From contig CAXAMN010027450.1 in assembly GCA_963970005.1 (NCBI GenBank), forward strand, positions 304,299 to 368,298: a stretch of 64,000 nt of DNA, read 5' to 3'. Shown here piece after piece: positions 1 through 12,761 of this stretch. The notes beneath the pieces were generated by a model. The model was not told where the DNA came from. It did no database searches and worked only from the letters and a program-made list of their open reading frames with translations. A program made the position numbers and the translations under genes. Source of the DNA: Durusdinium trenchii (taxonomy: Eukaryota > Sar > Dinophyceae > Suessiales > Symbiodiniaceae). Positions within the stretch are counted from its first letter, which is position 1, and each line of letters begins with the position of its first letter.

Positions 1-56
1 AGCCCCTAGTAGCTTCTTGCTACTAGTAGTACGGCCAGGAGCCCCTAGTAGCGTCC
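1..56. repeat. CTACTAG-family repeat
   Basis: Copy of the dispersed repeat (CCCTAGTAGC, GCTACTAGTAG, CCAGGAGCCCCTAGTAGCG). It is cut by the left edge. Confidence 0.75.
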
Positions 57-261
57 ATCCCTGCTATAATGCCTCATTTCCAAAGACATGACAAAGAACA
101 TCCAGTTCAAGGGACGTCAGTCAGGAAACTTGTTGCCATGCCGCTTCAACCACGTTGACCACATCAATATATGGTTGATGCTCCCAAAATGCCAGGTCTA
201 TTGAACAACAACACTATTGCCTCGGATTTCATCTGAGTCAGCGGTCTTGGGTATTCGACCA

Positions 262-402
262 CTAATCAGCCATCGTTTGATCGGTTTCTTCCCAGGTCCT
301 GTCCTCGGTGTGCTCATCTTCGTCCGCGTCCGCGGCGTCTGCAGCTTCGCCCGGGGCGTCTGCGTCAGCAGTCTGCTCTACATCCACTTCATCTACTTGA
401 AC
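262..402 (-). CDS. Acidic C-terminal exon with stop, unknown protein
   Basis: After acceptor cctgccag|G a 47-codon frame runs to TAG (264-262). It opens VQVDEVDVEQTADADAPGEA, continues with Ala/Asp/Glu repeats and ends WEETDQTMAD. The strong acidic bias is typical of a flexible C-terminal tail and unlike random DNA here. It could end the gene that supplies chain B, but no link could be shown. Confidence 0.5.
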   Translation of the reverse strand, partial: VQVDEVDVEQTADADAPGEAADAADADEDEHTEDRTWEETDQTMAD

Positions 403-1335
403 CTGGCAGGTTTGCGAACGCCGACACCACATCCCGAGCGCAACAAGGAACACGTTAGTTCCGCACGAGACACACACCCTGAAGCGCTGTGAATTGACGA
501 GGTCGGCGGATCGGTGTCCTCATGAGGCACATCTGCGGGTCTGCGGATCGATTTCCAGGAATAGAATTTGGCCACTATATCGCTCACAATCCATGCTCCA
601 TACCTGAAACGACGGCGCCGGCTTGCGCGAGGCCCAACGACCCCAACGACCCTTTTGGAGTGCGGTAGAAAAACGCCTTCCTTGCAGCTACGTCACAGCA
701 AAATGCAGTGGAAGACAGCAATGGAGCAAGCTGAGGCAAAGAGGGTGCTTAATGCAGTGCTCAAATCTAGCTTGGTGAGTGGCGCGATGCAAAGAACCAA
801 CGGGATCCTTGGTGTGATACATGCATGGGCAGGCCACTCTCACCCATGGAGGCAGGAGAAATCACGAGAAGCTACGCGGCCACAAAAACAAAATATTTGT
901 ATATCTCCATTTTGCATCGTCTCGTTCCCAGTCAAAAGCCTACTTGCATTGTTTTTTTGGGGGGCTCGAAGACCACCGCTCTCGCTGAGATACTGTAACT
1001 GTTGCCGAACTAGATCTACAGCAAGCTACTCACAGTGCAAAGACAAGGTTTTCCGCAAGTGCGTAGACCGTTTTTGGATGAGAACACTCTTCCTCCAGAG
1101 TTCTTGGGCCATTTTCATCTACCATCTACCTTGTGTGTATTTGCCTGTATAGTTACTCTGGGCGTGAACTCCAGCAGCCCCCTCTTAAGTCATGCCTATC
1201 AGGGATGCAGCGCATCATGACAGCAACATAGTGCGGCCAGGACAGCTTACTTCCTTGTAGCCGCTCAACTCAAATTGAAAAGAGTGGCTTCTATAAAGGA
1301 ACAGTGTGTTCCTCTCCTTGCAGGTGGAGCTCTTA

Positions 1336-1402
1336 CACTACTATAGTAGCAAGAAGCTAGTAGGTTGGAGGCCATTGCTACTAGTAGCAAGAAGCTAGTA
1401 GG
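1336..1402. repeat. CTACTAG-family repeat
   Basis: Two units of the TTGGAGGCCATTGCTACTAG variant with AGCAAGAAGCTAGTAGG. Confidence 0.75.
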
Positions 1403-3289
1403 TTTCAGCTTGCAGGTGGAGCTCCAAACCGCTTGCTTCCATCGCCCCCATCGACATGGAGCACCAAACTGCTACGTGCCAGTGGCGGGCGACATCGATC
1501 GGCAACAGCGACACGGTGGGACGGCATCCATCTGGCGCGTGAGCCAACCGCTATTGGTCCACGTCCAACACACAAAGCATAAAGCTATGACTCATGGGAA
1601 AGGGTGCTTGGATGCTGATCAAAACCAGTTTTTGAGACTTCCATGTGAGAGACTGGTCGTTTCTGAAGAATACTTGCAAGTTGCCCAGCAGGCATTGGGG
1701 CCACTTGTCCAATCCCAATTAACCACAATGAGTCGGAAAGTCACGAGCCGAGCAGAGCGAGCAGGTGACGCCAAAAGGGATGTGGACGCATTGGGCAAAA
1801 CGCAGGTCAATAAATCAGGAAAATCAAGAACATTTAGCCACCAGAACATGCATCGCAAGATCCGGATTTGTCCCCCCAAAAGAGTCTCTCCTGTTCCCCC
1901 ACCGGCGGCGTCACAATTCGGGCAAACTTTATCAAAGCGTCAAAGCAGTGTAACTTGACCTTCGCGTTTGGATCTTCTGGATGTGACCCATTTCATGTTG
2001 TATGATTCATTTTAATTATGATTTTATATCTACAAAGGAATCCTTCTTCAGCCTGGGGGTGTTCCTGCTCGTCTTCCTGGGTTCTTTCTCGGAGCCCCGT
2101 GTGGCGGTTGGTCCGCCGATGTGCCGTCCCAGGAGCACATCCAACGTGCCATAGAGCAGCACTTGCACTGCCAGGTCCAGCCACCAGCGTTTGGAGCCAC
2201 CTGTCTGGCGCGATCGATCCGAAAAAGGGGGAATGATGACAAAGACGGGAGGCAGCCTCCTTTGGGGAGGCCAAATGACAAGGCTAGCCTTGGGGTCAAA
2301 CAACTGCGAACAGTTATGTCGAGTTCCTTTTGGATGCTTCAAAAAATATTAGAAGATCACATCCAAACAGGTGTCGAGGCTCCTGTCGAGGGTGTTTCCA
2401 TTGCATGATAATTGTGTCCATCCTCAGGTTGATTGGCATCGTTAACCCAAAGGGCCAATGAGTCAATGAAACCAGGAACACCCAAGAACATTCAGGAACC
2501 AATGGTTATGAAATGCTATGAAACACTGCTTGGTCCCTCTTTTCAGTGGTAAGACCACGCAGTCAATGACACCTCACCTTCATAGACATGTTGAAGCTCT
2601 TAAACATGACACTGCAAACTGACATAGACCGTAGACCCCCAGAACTACCGTTTGTTGAGAAAAAACATCCTTTCGTACGGTCTAGACTGTTTACTGCGTA
2701 GGTGCCCGGTGGTCTGGATTGCAACCTAAATAACCTAGATAATCTTAGGTATCTGCATTTTTGTGGTGGTGAGTCCCTCCTCCATTTTTTTTTTAAACCA
2801 AATATGACCGAGGCACTATGCAGCCAGTCGCGGGAGGCCATATGTTGTGCAGCTGTTATTGCCTTAAAACAAACATACGATGCCTTCGACAAATGCCATG
2901 CTCAGGTCAGGTCAATGACCATGCTCAGGAAAATAGTCGAACCAAGATCTTTCCAAAAAAACAATTAATTATTGTCATCATATGACAGTTTGCCAACAAA
3001 AGCAGAGGATGACACCACCCCCAGCACAGCAGCCACACTTCCAGGAAAGAGACCTGGTCTGAGTCAAGCATCAGGCCGGGGGCGTAGCCTGTGCAAGGAA
3101 AAACGATGCACAGGTGTGTGTAAATTCATGCCAAGTGCCCCCAGTAGCACCAACCCGCCTCCCCTCCCAGCCGCCAAAGGAATTTACATGCGTGCACCCT
3201 GTGGTTGCGCACTTTTGTTCTCCACATTGACGAGTGGGGTTTTTCCCCACCTGCCAGGTGAGGGTTGTTAGATTTTATCACAGTTGTTC

Positions 3290-3316
3290 TTCCGCTTCCT
3301 TCCTTCCTTCCTTCCT
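3290..3316. repeat. (CTTC)n microsatellite
   Basis: Tetranucleotide run that opens the compound repeat cluster of 3.29-4.29 kb. Confidence 0.85.
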
Positions 3317-3424
3317 CGCCAACCTCCTCGCCAATCTTCATCGCCAATCTTCATCGCCAATCTTCATCGCCAATCTTCTTCGCCAATCTGCTTCGCCAAT
3401 CTGCTTCGCCGATCTTGTCTGGCA
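3316..3424. repeat. 13-bp minisatellite
   Basis: About eight tandem copies of CGCCAATCTTCAT with drift to CTTCTT and CTGCTT. Confidence 0.88.
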
Positions 3425-3440
3425 AGCTCAAAAAAGCAGT

Positions 3441-3735
3441 GTGCACCCCTGGACCTCAAGTGCAAGGATCCGATCGCAGTGTGCACCCCTGGACCTCAAC
3501 CGCAAGGATCCGATCGCAGTGTGCACCCCTCAACCGCAAGGATCCGAGCGCAGTGTGCACCCCTGGACCTCAACCGCAAGGATCCCCTCGCAGTGTGCAC
3601 ACCTGGACCTCAACGGCAAGGATCCGATCGCAGTGTGCATCCCTGAACCTCAACCGCAAGGATCCGATCGCAGTGTGCACCGCTGGACCTCAACTGCAAG
3701 GATCCGATCGCAGTGTGCACCGCTGGACCTCAACC
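3441..3735. repeat. 40-bp minisatellite
   Basis: About 7.5 tandem units beginning GTGCACCCCTGGACCTCAAC and ending GGATCCGATCGCAGT. One unit lacks the six bases GGACCT (34 bp). Because 40 is not a multiple of three, the same peptide appears in all three forward frames, which creates spurious long ORFs. Confidence 0.93.
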
Positions 3736-4052
3736 AGATAGTTTGCCAGATAAAGTGCCAGATAGAATGCCAGGTAGATTACCAGATAGAATGCTGCAAG
3801 AAGATATGCCAGATAGTATGCCAAATAGTGTGTCAGATAGATTGCTAGATACATTGCCAGATAGAATGCCAGAAAATATGCCAGATAGAATGCCAGAAGG
3901 TATGCCAGACAAAATGCCAGATAGTATGCCAGACAGTATGCCAGATAGTATGTCAGATAGATTGCCAGATAGAATGGCAGATTGAATGGCAGATAGTATG
4001 CTAGATAGTTTGCCAGATAGAATGCAAGAAGATATGCCAGATAGAATGCCAG
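3736..4052. repeat. 12-bp minisatellite
   Basis: About 26 units of CCAGATAGAATG with AGTATG and AGATTG variants. Twelve being a multiple of three, it gives PDRM/PDSM repeats on the plus strand and LSGI repeats on the minus strand. Confidence 0.93.
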
Positions 4053-4206
4053 GTGAAACACGGGGATTACTTGAAGCAAGATAATTTGTTGGTGCTTTGC
4101 TGAATTCGATTTGATCCTTTGTATATTGAATGTCATGGTGGGGATCACTCGAAGTAAAGTAATTGTTTTTAGTGTTGTATCCGCCCGGCCTCCTCCTTCC
4201 TCCTCC

Positions 4207-4290
4207 CACCAACCAACCACCAACCACCAACCACCACCACCAACTACCAACCACCAACCACCAACCAACCACCACCAACCACCAACCAAC
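4207..4290. repeat. ACC/AACC-rich simple repeat
   Basis: Irregular run of CAACCACC units; last member of the compound cluster. Confidence 0.88.
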
Positions 4291-4986
4291 AATTGTTCGC
4301 TCCTGTGTCTGAAGTTGTTAACATGTGGGGTTATCCGGTCCTATAATTTTTTGGAACCTTTCTGCTGAGAAGCTTGAGCTCTGAAACGAGCAAACGTCCC
4401 TGAGCACTGAAGAAAATAACTCCGAACAAGCCTGTCAGCACTTGTCGGTAGGTTCGAAAGGTCTGTAGCTGCCACGCATCCTGGCAAAGTGGAGGCCGCC
4501 CAGGCATGGCCCTACATGTCCACTCACACCCGAATCACACCATTGGACGTAATGAACATGGACATTTCAAAATTGTTTAAGAGGTCCTCTTAACTGGTGG
4601 CCTCGGCAAAGCGTCGCCCGGAGCCGGAGGCCATGTTTCTGGTGAATATCAATGCTGAACAGATTTGAACAGGAATTGCAGTATATTGGACCATATTGGC
4701 CCTTATTCGACCCCAAATTCGAGCGATGTTCGAAGAGAACACAGCTTGCGAACGGAAGCTCCGTTGGCCGTTCCTCCGGGGCCGTAGATGTTTGGACCGA
4801 TAGCACCTGAGAAGTCGTCAGTGATAGTCACTGACTGATAAGTCATTCCTTCCACATGAAACTCCGGACTATTAACTCAAAGAAGTACAAATAGAAGAAC
4901 CGACTTCACTGGTTCAGCTTTGAACCAAACTCTGCGGTCCTTGAATACTCTAAAATTGCAAAAGAATGCAAAAGATGCAAACATGT

Positions 4987-5004
4987 AGAGAGAGAGAGAG
5001 AGAC

Positions 5005-5046
<42 letters not shown>

Positions 5047-5050
5047 GGCG
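4987..5050. repeat. (GA)n microsatellite
   Basis: Imperfect GA run passing into (GAGC)n and GCGGGCG. Confidence 0.9.
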
Positions 5051-5349
5051 GGGGACAAGAAAGGAACTCCTGGTCCCAATGAAACGAGCCCAGCCCGACA
5101 TGCAAAAAATCAAGACAGCTGAGAACCCTTGGCGAACAAAACCAAACACACCCCATGAATTCACCTCCTGAACCCTTTCAGGGACACTTTTGGCGAGGAA
5201 TGGGTCCAACTCCAGCCCGTTGCGATCGGGAAGTCGAGTCCTCCACTAGCCACAGGGAACAGCGCACGAGCTCTGCCGAGAGCTGAATCACGAGCCACGA
5301 ACGTGTCAGGACCTCGAGGTCCGGGAACACGAACTGGAAAGCGAAGGGC

Positions 5350-5412
5350 CTCCAACCTAGAAGCGGTGGCCTCCACCCTACTAGCGATGGCCTCCAACCT
5401 ACTAGCAATGAC
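5350..5412. repeat. CTACTAG-family repeat
   Basis: Three units of GGCCTCCAACCTACTAGCGAT, the reverse of the TTGGAGGCC variant. Confidence 0.75.
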
Positions 5413-6327
5413 CGCCAAGGAAATGTGGAAAGCGATGTGACCATCCAAGTGATCCTCTTTATTTGGTTGGCAAAATGTGATTGCATCCAAAGGAATGCTG
5501 AACATCAAATGTCATTTCACCGAATGCCACCCAGCCGCTGCCAAATAAAATCCCAGAGACACCTCCCGAGCATTGGTGCCCGCGTTGCTGTTCCGAACTT
5601 CTTGGAACCAACTGATGAACCAAGCCAGAATCAAATTGCCACTCAAAGTCCTCACTGTCACTGCAATGGGAGACTCTGCAGCGCGAAAGAACTTCATGCA
5701 GTGGAACAACAACCGCTGTAGCCTTTCATTGTCACACCCCAAACCAATCGGCAGAGCCTGCTGAAGTACTGACTGGGTCTAGCAAATGCTCATTTTGCCT
5801 GCATAGGATCATAGGATGATCAGCCAGGATCCTTTTTGAAACGGCAAAAAATCACAGCATTCACCCAACCTCGAGGCTTCGCAATGAAACCAGCAATGAC
5901 ACCAGCCAAGCATCAATATACTTAAGGCCGCAGCGAAGAAAACATATGTATGGTAAGCTGCCAGCAAACTGAATGCCAAAGACTTCCTGACTGGCATGCT
6001 TCTTGTGGGAAAATGTGTGAAACCCTCAAAGAATGATCGTCAAGACTTCGCAAAACTTCCTCTAGAAGGCCCATCAAGGTACTGTATGGTACTGTAGTAC
6101 TATGTTCCAAACAATCAAAGCTTCCCTGCATCACCACACTCACTCGGCTTGCACAATCAAAGAGACCCCAAGCTGAGGTGTTCCTGATATTTGCTATCTC
6201 ACAGGACCCTGGAAGATGAGAGCGCCCCGATGGAAACCATGTGAAAACACGATTTCCCAAACGTTTAGCTCGAGCTTCAAACCCACAAGGAAGGCAAAGG
6301 CTTTCTTGTTGCAAAAGTAGACAAAAC

Positions 6328-6404
6328 ATGTCAAGAGTCGGATGACTCCACCAGTTTCATCGCTGGTTGATCCAATCAAGTCACCAAGTCCATATTCACT
6401 CAAA
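6328..6404 (-). CDS. Exon candidate, unknown protein
   Basis: Open segment reading LSEYGLGDLIGSTSDETGGV then IRLLT, between gagtcag|T and ACAT|GTTTTG. The acceptor lacks the G seen at all the protease exons, so confidence is low. Confidence 0.25.
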
Positions 6405-6525
6405 CTGACTCGACCGGCGCCGACTTCACCGTCGTCTTCCTATGAAGGAACCGAGTCATCCGACTGCGCCGGAGTGACTGGAGCAGCATGATCAGCGGAT
6501 AAACCTATCAGCCGAGAGTCCTGAG

Positions 6526-6616
6526 ATACCCCTAGTTCCTAGTAGTATGGCCAGGAGCCCGTAGTAGTAGGGTCCTTGCTCCTAGTAGTAAGGCCAGGAG
6601 CCCCTACTAGCGTCAT
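6526..6616. repeat. CTACTAG-family repeat
   Basis: Units of CCTAGTAGTAAGGCCAGGAG and CCCTACTAGCGTC. The phrase TCAGCCGAGAGTCCTGAGATAC occurs on both sides (about 6507 and 6617), as if the repeat had expanded inside a short duplication. Confidence 0.78.
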
Positions 6617-7739
6617 CAGCCGAGAGTCCTGAGATACTCAGTCTTGTAACCTTTGAGCACTTGATGCCGGGTTGCCGCCCACATCTCAGAACACCTGTGG
6701 GAATGTTTGGCAGCTGATGGGAAGGGCCAGCACGCAGTTGATGGACACAGATTCTTGAGAATTGTGGAAAACCTCCTACCCTACTATCTAATTTCTATAT
6801 TCTTCAATAGATGTTGCTCAATTGTCCATCAAATGTTGCAAGCCAGTTGGCCTTTCGTGCCATGGCTTTTGGCCTGGCATTCTGGAATTCAGCAAGCTCA
6901 CCACAACCTCAACCAACCTGTACGATAGGTCAAAGAACAACACCGCCCTTCCCTTGGTGCTCAGGTGCGTAAGCGACGCTCTCTCCAGCCTACGCACCAT
7001 GCCTTTGTCAGGCGACCTTCATTCCAGCGTCATCCAGCGTCATATTTCGCCCCATCACTGGGGAACCCCCTTCCACGTCTGTGGGGCAAGCACGGGCAGC
7101 TTGTGGCTTCGATGTTTTTCTTTGGGTGGTGGATTGGCTATGGTGCTCTTATGGAGCTTAACATCTGCATGTTGTGCATGCTCAAAGGGAACACTTGAAC
7201 ACTGTTCACAAAATGAGTCTGGACGCACCTGAAATCATGATGTTTGTCTCGCTGACCTTGTCGCCAGGACACAGCACCTTGTGGCTATCCTCTCTAAGCC
7301 AACAAACTGCGTGCATTTGATCCCAGCATTGCCAGTGAACCTACAAAAAACCAAGGAGAATCCTAGAATATCCAGAAGAGGGTCCTCACCCCCATCACGC
7401 CCCAAAGCAATGCAATCCCTGGAGCGTCAAAGAGCATCCACCACAGAAGCAACAAGACAAAGAACCTATGCGACAAGGAGGTCAAACTATGCATATGTCA
7501 TGATCTTTCAATCTACTCCACGCTTATGACTGCCCAAATATAAGCTGCAACAGCAGGCCGCGCTGTCCGAATCAGCTCCACATGAAATCTGCTGCACGCA
7601 CACACAGAACCACAGAAGAATGAGATTCCAGGAGCGGTGTGAGAAATGTAGGAGACTAGAATGTGATGTGATGGTAGGGTAAAAGACTCCAAACTATGGT
7701 ACCTTGCTCCATTCCCCGGAGTGAACCCTTCCCTTGATT

Positions 7740-7761
7740 TTGTGTGTGTGTGTGTGTGTGT
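7740..7761. repeat. (TG)n microsatellite
   Basis: Eleven uninterrupted TG units. Confidence 0.9.
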
Positions 7762-9098
7762 CGCCAGTCGGGCTGCGTTCCACGAGTGTGAACTGACCAT
7801 GTCGGGCAACACCGCTTCATCAACTTCGGACAGGTCCACAAAAAACACATGAAGTGAATGGGGCGACATTGGTCCAAGCGTCTGAAGCCTTCTTTTCTGG
7901 TCAGGATCGGCTTCCATCAGATCCGGCTCATCGATATGTTCATCCCCCCAATCCGCCGTGTGCCTGTATCACCAGGGCCAACAGCTCCTGCTGGTCGCGC
8001 AGGAATATGCCCAGCCAACATGGAGTGACGTGACGCGCCACGAAGTCACCTCTAAAACATCCAAAGACATCCAAAGACCAAATTGATCCCCACGTGGTGT
8101 ACTAGTTTTGGGATCCCCTTTGACTTGAAAGTCTTTGTGCGCAAAAATAGGTTGACACATCTTTTGCTCTCATAGCTTTTCATCTTGCAGCACCACACCG
8201 GCCTCGCCGGCTGCTGTGGTACAAACTATGGCCAAGCTGGTGAAGAACACTTGAAACACGGAAGTCAGCATCGCGGAAACGGAGAATCGTCTGCAGAAGC
8301 AAGTTGTGTCCCTTCTAAGACCTGCGCGTGCGTTCCTCTGTGGTAGCCAAGGAGTCCTGGAGTCCTTTATGTCCATCCCTCATCCCCCCATCTCTGAGCC
8401 GGGCTCACACAGCAAAAACCTCAAAATAACCTCCACTTGCATCACGGGGCAGGTCCTGGTTGCACAAGTGCAAAAACTCAGGTGCCGCCTGTCAGGGCGG
8501 TGGAAAGCACTTCGACATGTCAGGCGGGAGGGATCCGTAGCATGTCGGGTGAAGTACAACCGGTCCGTGACGCCGCATCCCAACGAAGCCGCAGTGGCCA
8601 TGTGACCCGATGGACGATGCATGGAGACCACAATGCATGCCGCTTCGACCACATGTGTTGCTCAACGCTTCCACAAGCAACCGACAACTCAACACTCCAA
8701 CACTCCCCAAGGGACATGGGCGCGCTTGTGCATATCAAGAGATTAAATGAACAACACCTCATGAGGTCATGAAACATAGAGTCCAAACCAACAGTTCCTG
8801 CAAAGGCGCACGCTCGGAAAATACGGCTTAAACCTACAAGTACGATGCAACTTAAGTCTACACTGCAGTAGCAAATCACAATGGGCGCAAGAAACCAACA
8901 TCTACAAAACACATCTTAGCTATAGTTTAAATTTAGTAGGGCACCCTCACTGCCCGGCATACCATTTCAAAACAACTTTACATAAGCCCGTGCGATTAAA
9001 AACACTAGCCCAGAAAAGCGATCTGATAAATAAAGGAACCTTCCAGTGTGCCCATGTGCTGCCAACCGATGTGGTGCCCGGATTTTGGTCGTCCAAGC

Positions 9099-9128
9099 CA
9101 CACACACACTCTCTCTCTCTATCTCTCT
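9099..9128. repeat. (CA)n(CT)n microsatellite
   Basis: CA run followed by a CT run with one TCTA interruption. Confidence 0.88.
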
Positions 9129-9412
9129 GGGAGCCGCAAGCCCAACGATCTCGAGGTTGAATGTGGCAAACTCTCAAACCAGCCTCCCCTTGCAAGAAAA
9201 GTGTACGAAGTGGCAAGAAGACAAATATTCAAACCTTGATTCTCACAAGTTTGGATGAATCCTACATTAGACATATCCACCCAAACGGTGGAGTGAAAAA
9301 AGGTGAGGCTGGTGAGGGGAGTGGTGGCAGCAACTCTGTTTGAGAGGTTGCTGGTGGGCCACTCAAGGGTCTAACTACACGCACTACACATGTATCGAGC
9401 CAAGGCTGCGGC

Positions 9413-9441
9413 GACACACACACACAATCACACACACACAC
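9413..9441. repeat. (CA)n microsatellite
   Basis: CA run with a single AT interruption. Confidence 0.88.
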
Positions 9442-9512
9442 GTTTCACCGTTGCAAATGCACGATCTCTGAAGGCTGCGGAAGAGGATCTCGGCTTCCAA
9501 GACATGGAGATG

Positions 9513-9628
9513 TTACTAGTAGTAAGGCACTTGTTACTAGTAGTAAGGCACTTGTTTCTAATAGCTTTTTGTTACTACTAGTAAGGCACCTGTTACTAGT
9601 AGCGTGGCACCTGTTACTAGTAGCTTCC
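9513..9628. repeat. CTACTAG-family repeat
   Basis: Five units of TTACTAGTAGTAAGGCACTTG and relatives. Confidence 0.8.
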
Positions 9629-9888
9629 TACCCAAGGTGTTCAAGGAAGTGAAGACGGAGATGAGGTTTGATCTAAGCTGCACTCAAGAGATGCGAATCC
9701 ATTGATTGGTTGGGTGGCTTATCATTCTTGGCTATGACATATAATAGTGCAGTGACATACAACACAACTTCTGCAACATCTGCAAGCTGAGTCGGACTCA
9801 AAGCTGCGTAGTGATCCCCAAACAGTCAAAGATCTGCATCCGTCCTCTGCACGCCTTTCTTCGAAATGGATCAGCTGAATCGAGCCAC

Positions 9889-9923
9889 CTTGATAAGACT
9901 CTGCTGCGGTTTGGGTGCGAAGC
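9889..9923 (-). CDS. Short exon candidate
   Basis: 35 nt between tattctcag|G and AAG|GTGGCT. One frame reads FAPKPQQSLIK. Signals are good, but the piece is too short to identify. Confidence 0.28.
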
Positions 9924-12184
9924 CTGAGAATACTGGCGGAAGACCTGCTGGGCTTAAAGGATCCCAATCGTTGCACAAAAAACAACAAGCGTCCTCCAAG
10001 CAGTAACCAACACAGTCCCTTCATGTGGCTTTTCTACCTGCTTCATTTTGCAGCAATTGAAAGAACCAAATCAACTTTGAATAAATAAACTAACTGATTG
10101 GCTGATCATTGCCTAAGTCGATATGCCTAAACTCAGTGGTTTCTTGCTCGGATCCTTCAGGCCCGTTTGGACGTACCGTTTTGGACTCAACGGCTTTCCG
10201 CTCCGGCACAGATCATGTTTTTAGACCATGACGCCCGGCACAATCTGAGTCGACATGCGAACGAACGAGCGAAACATGGGGGCCTCTCTGGCTGGCGACA
10301 TGATCCCTTTAATGTGATCTATATACAAAGGCGTTGTAAAACGCCGCACGCAGGCGCACTCACTTGATGATCAAGGGCTTGTTGTATCTAGACGTTCTAG
10401 CGGAACCTCAGCACGGAAAAGGACGCCATGTTCTACATGTTCTAACAACTTGGTCCAATTACCAAAACAGCTGAATCCTGAAAGTGTGGAAGAAGCCATG
10501 GAACATGTGAAAATGTGCACAGCTTGCTGAGGGTTGCACTGGGGTTTGGATGGACATGCTCCAAACATAGCCTGACAAAGCAAGCGGTCCCGGCAGTAAT
10601 TGGGGGTTGGACAAGTTTTCAGTATGTTGCTGTTTACCAAAGCAACATCTCACTCACTTGAAGTATTTCCGCCCAAAAAACACTTACTTCCTGGCCAACC
10701 TGAGCTGCTCTACAAGTATGATGCTCTATGGCAAAAACAACATCACTTGGCCCTTCAATGAGAGCAAGCATCCACGGTCAAAGCCTTCGATTATGTAGTC
10801 CAAAAAAGCCTGATTGTCTTCATCAAAAGGCAAGTACGCGGGCTGCCTTAGCCTTACCTGACTGCGTAGTAAGGAATGAGGGAATGACCGTCTTCATTCC
10901 CTTCTAAGCACCAATCAGTTACCGGGGGTGGGGTGTGCTTCCAAAGAAGAAATCCCTCATAACCAGACTTCTCAGAAATTTTATGAACCTCCACTCCGTC
11001 CGTTCTTTCCCTCCCGCACCCCCCATTCAAAGACACACGGGAAACTCCGGCCGAAGAAGCACAGAAGCCCTGACTTCGCCGTCCTGACTTCCAGTCCATT
11101 TTCGGACTCCAGAGTCTCGTCATCTTTCAAATGCTGTCGCCCGGACCTCACAGCGAGGAACACCGGAGCACTGGAGACGAGATGGACGAGTCCACACGCG
11201 GATGGACGGGTCCACGAACAGCGCTGGGAACATCGCACACACAACAAACCTAAATACAAATTACAATACACAAACACAACACATGCATCCATCAAGTGGT
11301 TCTCTCATCTGACCCATCTACCTTCAAAAAAAACCTTGGGGTGACGTCGCGAGTCGGGTGCCTCTGACCAATGCGGACCAACCTGCGGTGCGGAAAGCGG
11401 GCAGAACTGGCAGAACCGGATCAAAAACAAAAAGGCATGGCCAGGGCCTCACTGGATGGGGATGCATGATTTCGGCACTGGATACACCAACATCTTTCCT
11501 TAGACTCTAGACTTGATCATGGTCTGTAAATTTCATATTGACTCTCATGTGTCGAACACATGGATACTTCATGTGAGCGAAAGCCAATACCGATTCCCTC
11601 TAGCAGTAAAGGCCAACAAAGACAAGGCAAATGATGAATGCAGTACCTTGACAAAAATACAGGTGGGCAATTCTTTTTCTGACAGGCAGGTGGTGCTACT
11701 TACAAAACATCCTCGGGCGCTACACAAAGCACTACTTTGCGGGCATGTTGGTTACATTGGCTAGCACTTCGGAGGCGAGGGACGACGATATCACGCGGCA
11801 CCTGTGCTAATGCATATGCGCGGCAGGGTTTGACGTTTAACTATGTGCTTGAGAGTACTATAAGTGAGCGGACATGTGATAAAGATCATGAAATATCATG
11901 GAATGCACTTCGCCGCCTACGGTGGCTGTATGGAGAACCTATGGTGCGCCTACGGAAAATGCCCCTAGGAAAAACCATACAAAAGAGTCCTTTGTGTTCC
12001 TTTTGAGCGTTTTCATGTCTGACATTGACACCATGAGAAGTATCTGCTACATTGAGACCCCAAAAGCCAAAGCTGATGCAAAGTGAATCAGCATCAAAAG
12101 CTAGTTGACTTCAAGGCCTGCTGTTTCAACGCGCCACCTTTTGAAGCTTACATGTATTCGTCTTCGTATACAATCAATTGTAAT

Positions 12185-12204
12185 TGTACATATATATATA
12201 TAGT
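12185..12204. repeat. (TA)n microsatellite
   Basis: Short TA run in an AT-rich patch. Confidence 0.8.
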
Positions 12205-12666
12205 TGTAATAATACACATGTATAACCCGGTTCATTCTACCTCCCAAAAAACTAGTAGCCCATGTAAGTTGTTTCGCTTACTTTTTGGTTTTTGTCTCAA
12301 TGTCACGTGGATGTCGACTGCGACTTTTCTCGTCTTCTTCCTGTTCGACCACCTCTTCGATCGGTGGGTCCCCCACCTCCAAGATTTGAACTCGTTCTCG
12401 GGGACCCCGAGCTTCTCCTGCGACGGCAGAGGATGGGGACGCCACTGCCGGTAGGACACCGGTGGAGGAACTGCCCTGGGTCTGGAAGAAATCCTACACC
12501 CTACACCACTGTCCGGAAGGGGTTGAAAACAGCTGGCATTTCAACAGCTGGCATGAAAGTATTCCAAAAGGGGAGTATTCCAAGAGTTGCTCCAGCCACT
12601 TCTGATCCTCCAGCCACGACTTCCTCTTCCCCTTCATGCCTTGCATCGGTTCTTGAAGCTGCCCAC

Positions 12667-12761
12667 CTTTTCCCCCGGTGCCTCGATCGCGCCACCATGG
12701 TCGGACCGTGCCGACCGCGTGGCGTTCACAGACCGGCGGCGTTTCAACATGACGACCAACC
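12667..12761 (-). CDS. Predicted exon, unknown protein (chain B, 8)
   Basis: Strong signals on both sides: acceptor cttttgccaccag|G and donor AAAAG|GTGGGC. One frame reads LVVMLKRRRSVNATRSARSD then HGGAIEAPGEK; a second frame is also open. Confidence 0.45.

Larger units (their letters stand above)
403..6327. other. Gap without recognised exon
   Basis: Apart from the repeats listed, nothing with convincing coding character was seen. Long frames at 3.2-4.3 kb come from the minisatellites. Confidence 0.5.

Noticed and set aside
3234-3848. Long repeat-bearing ORFs in all plus frames
   Set aside because: Produced by the 40-bp and 12-bp tandem repeats.
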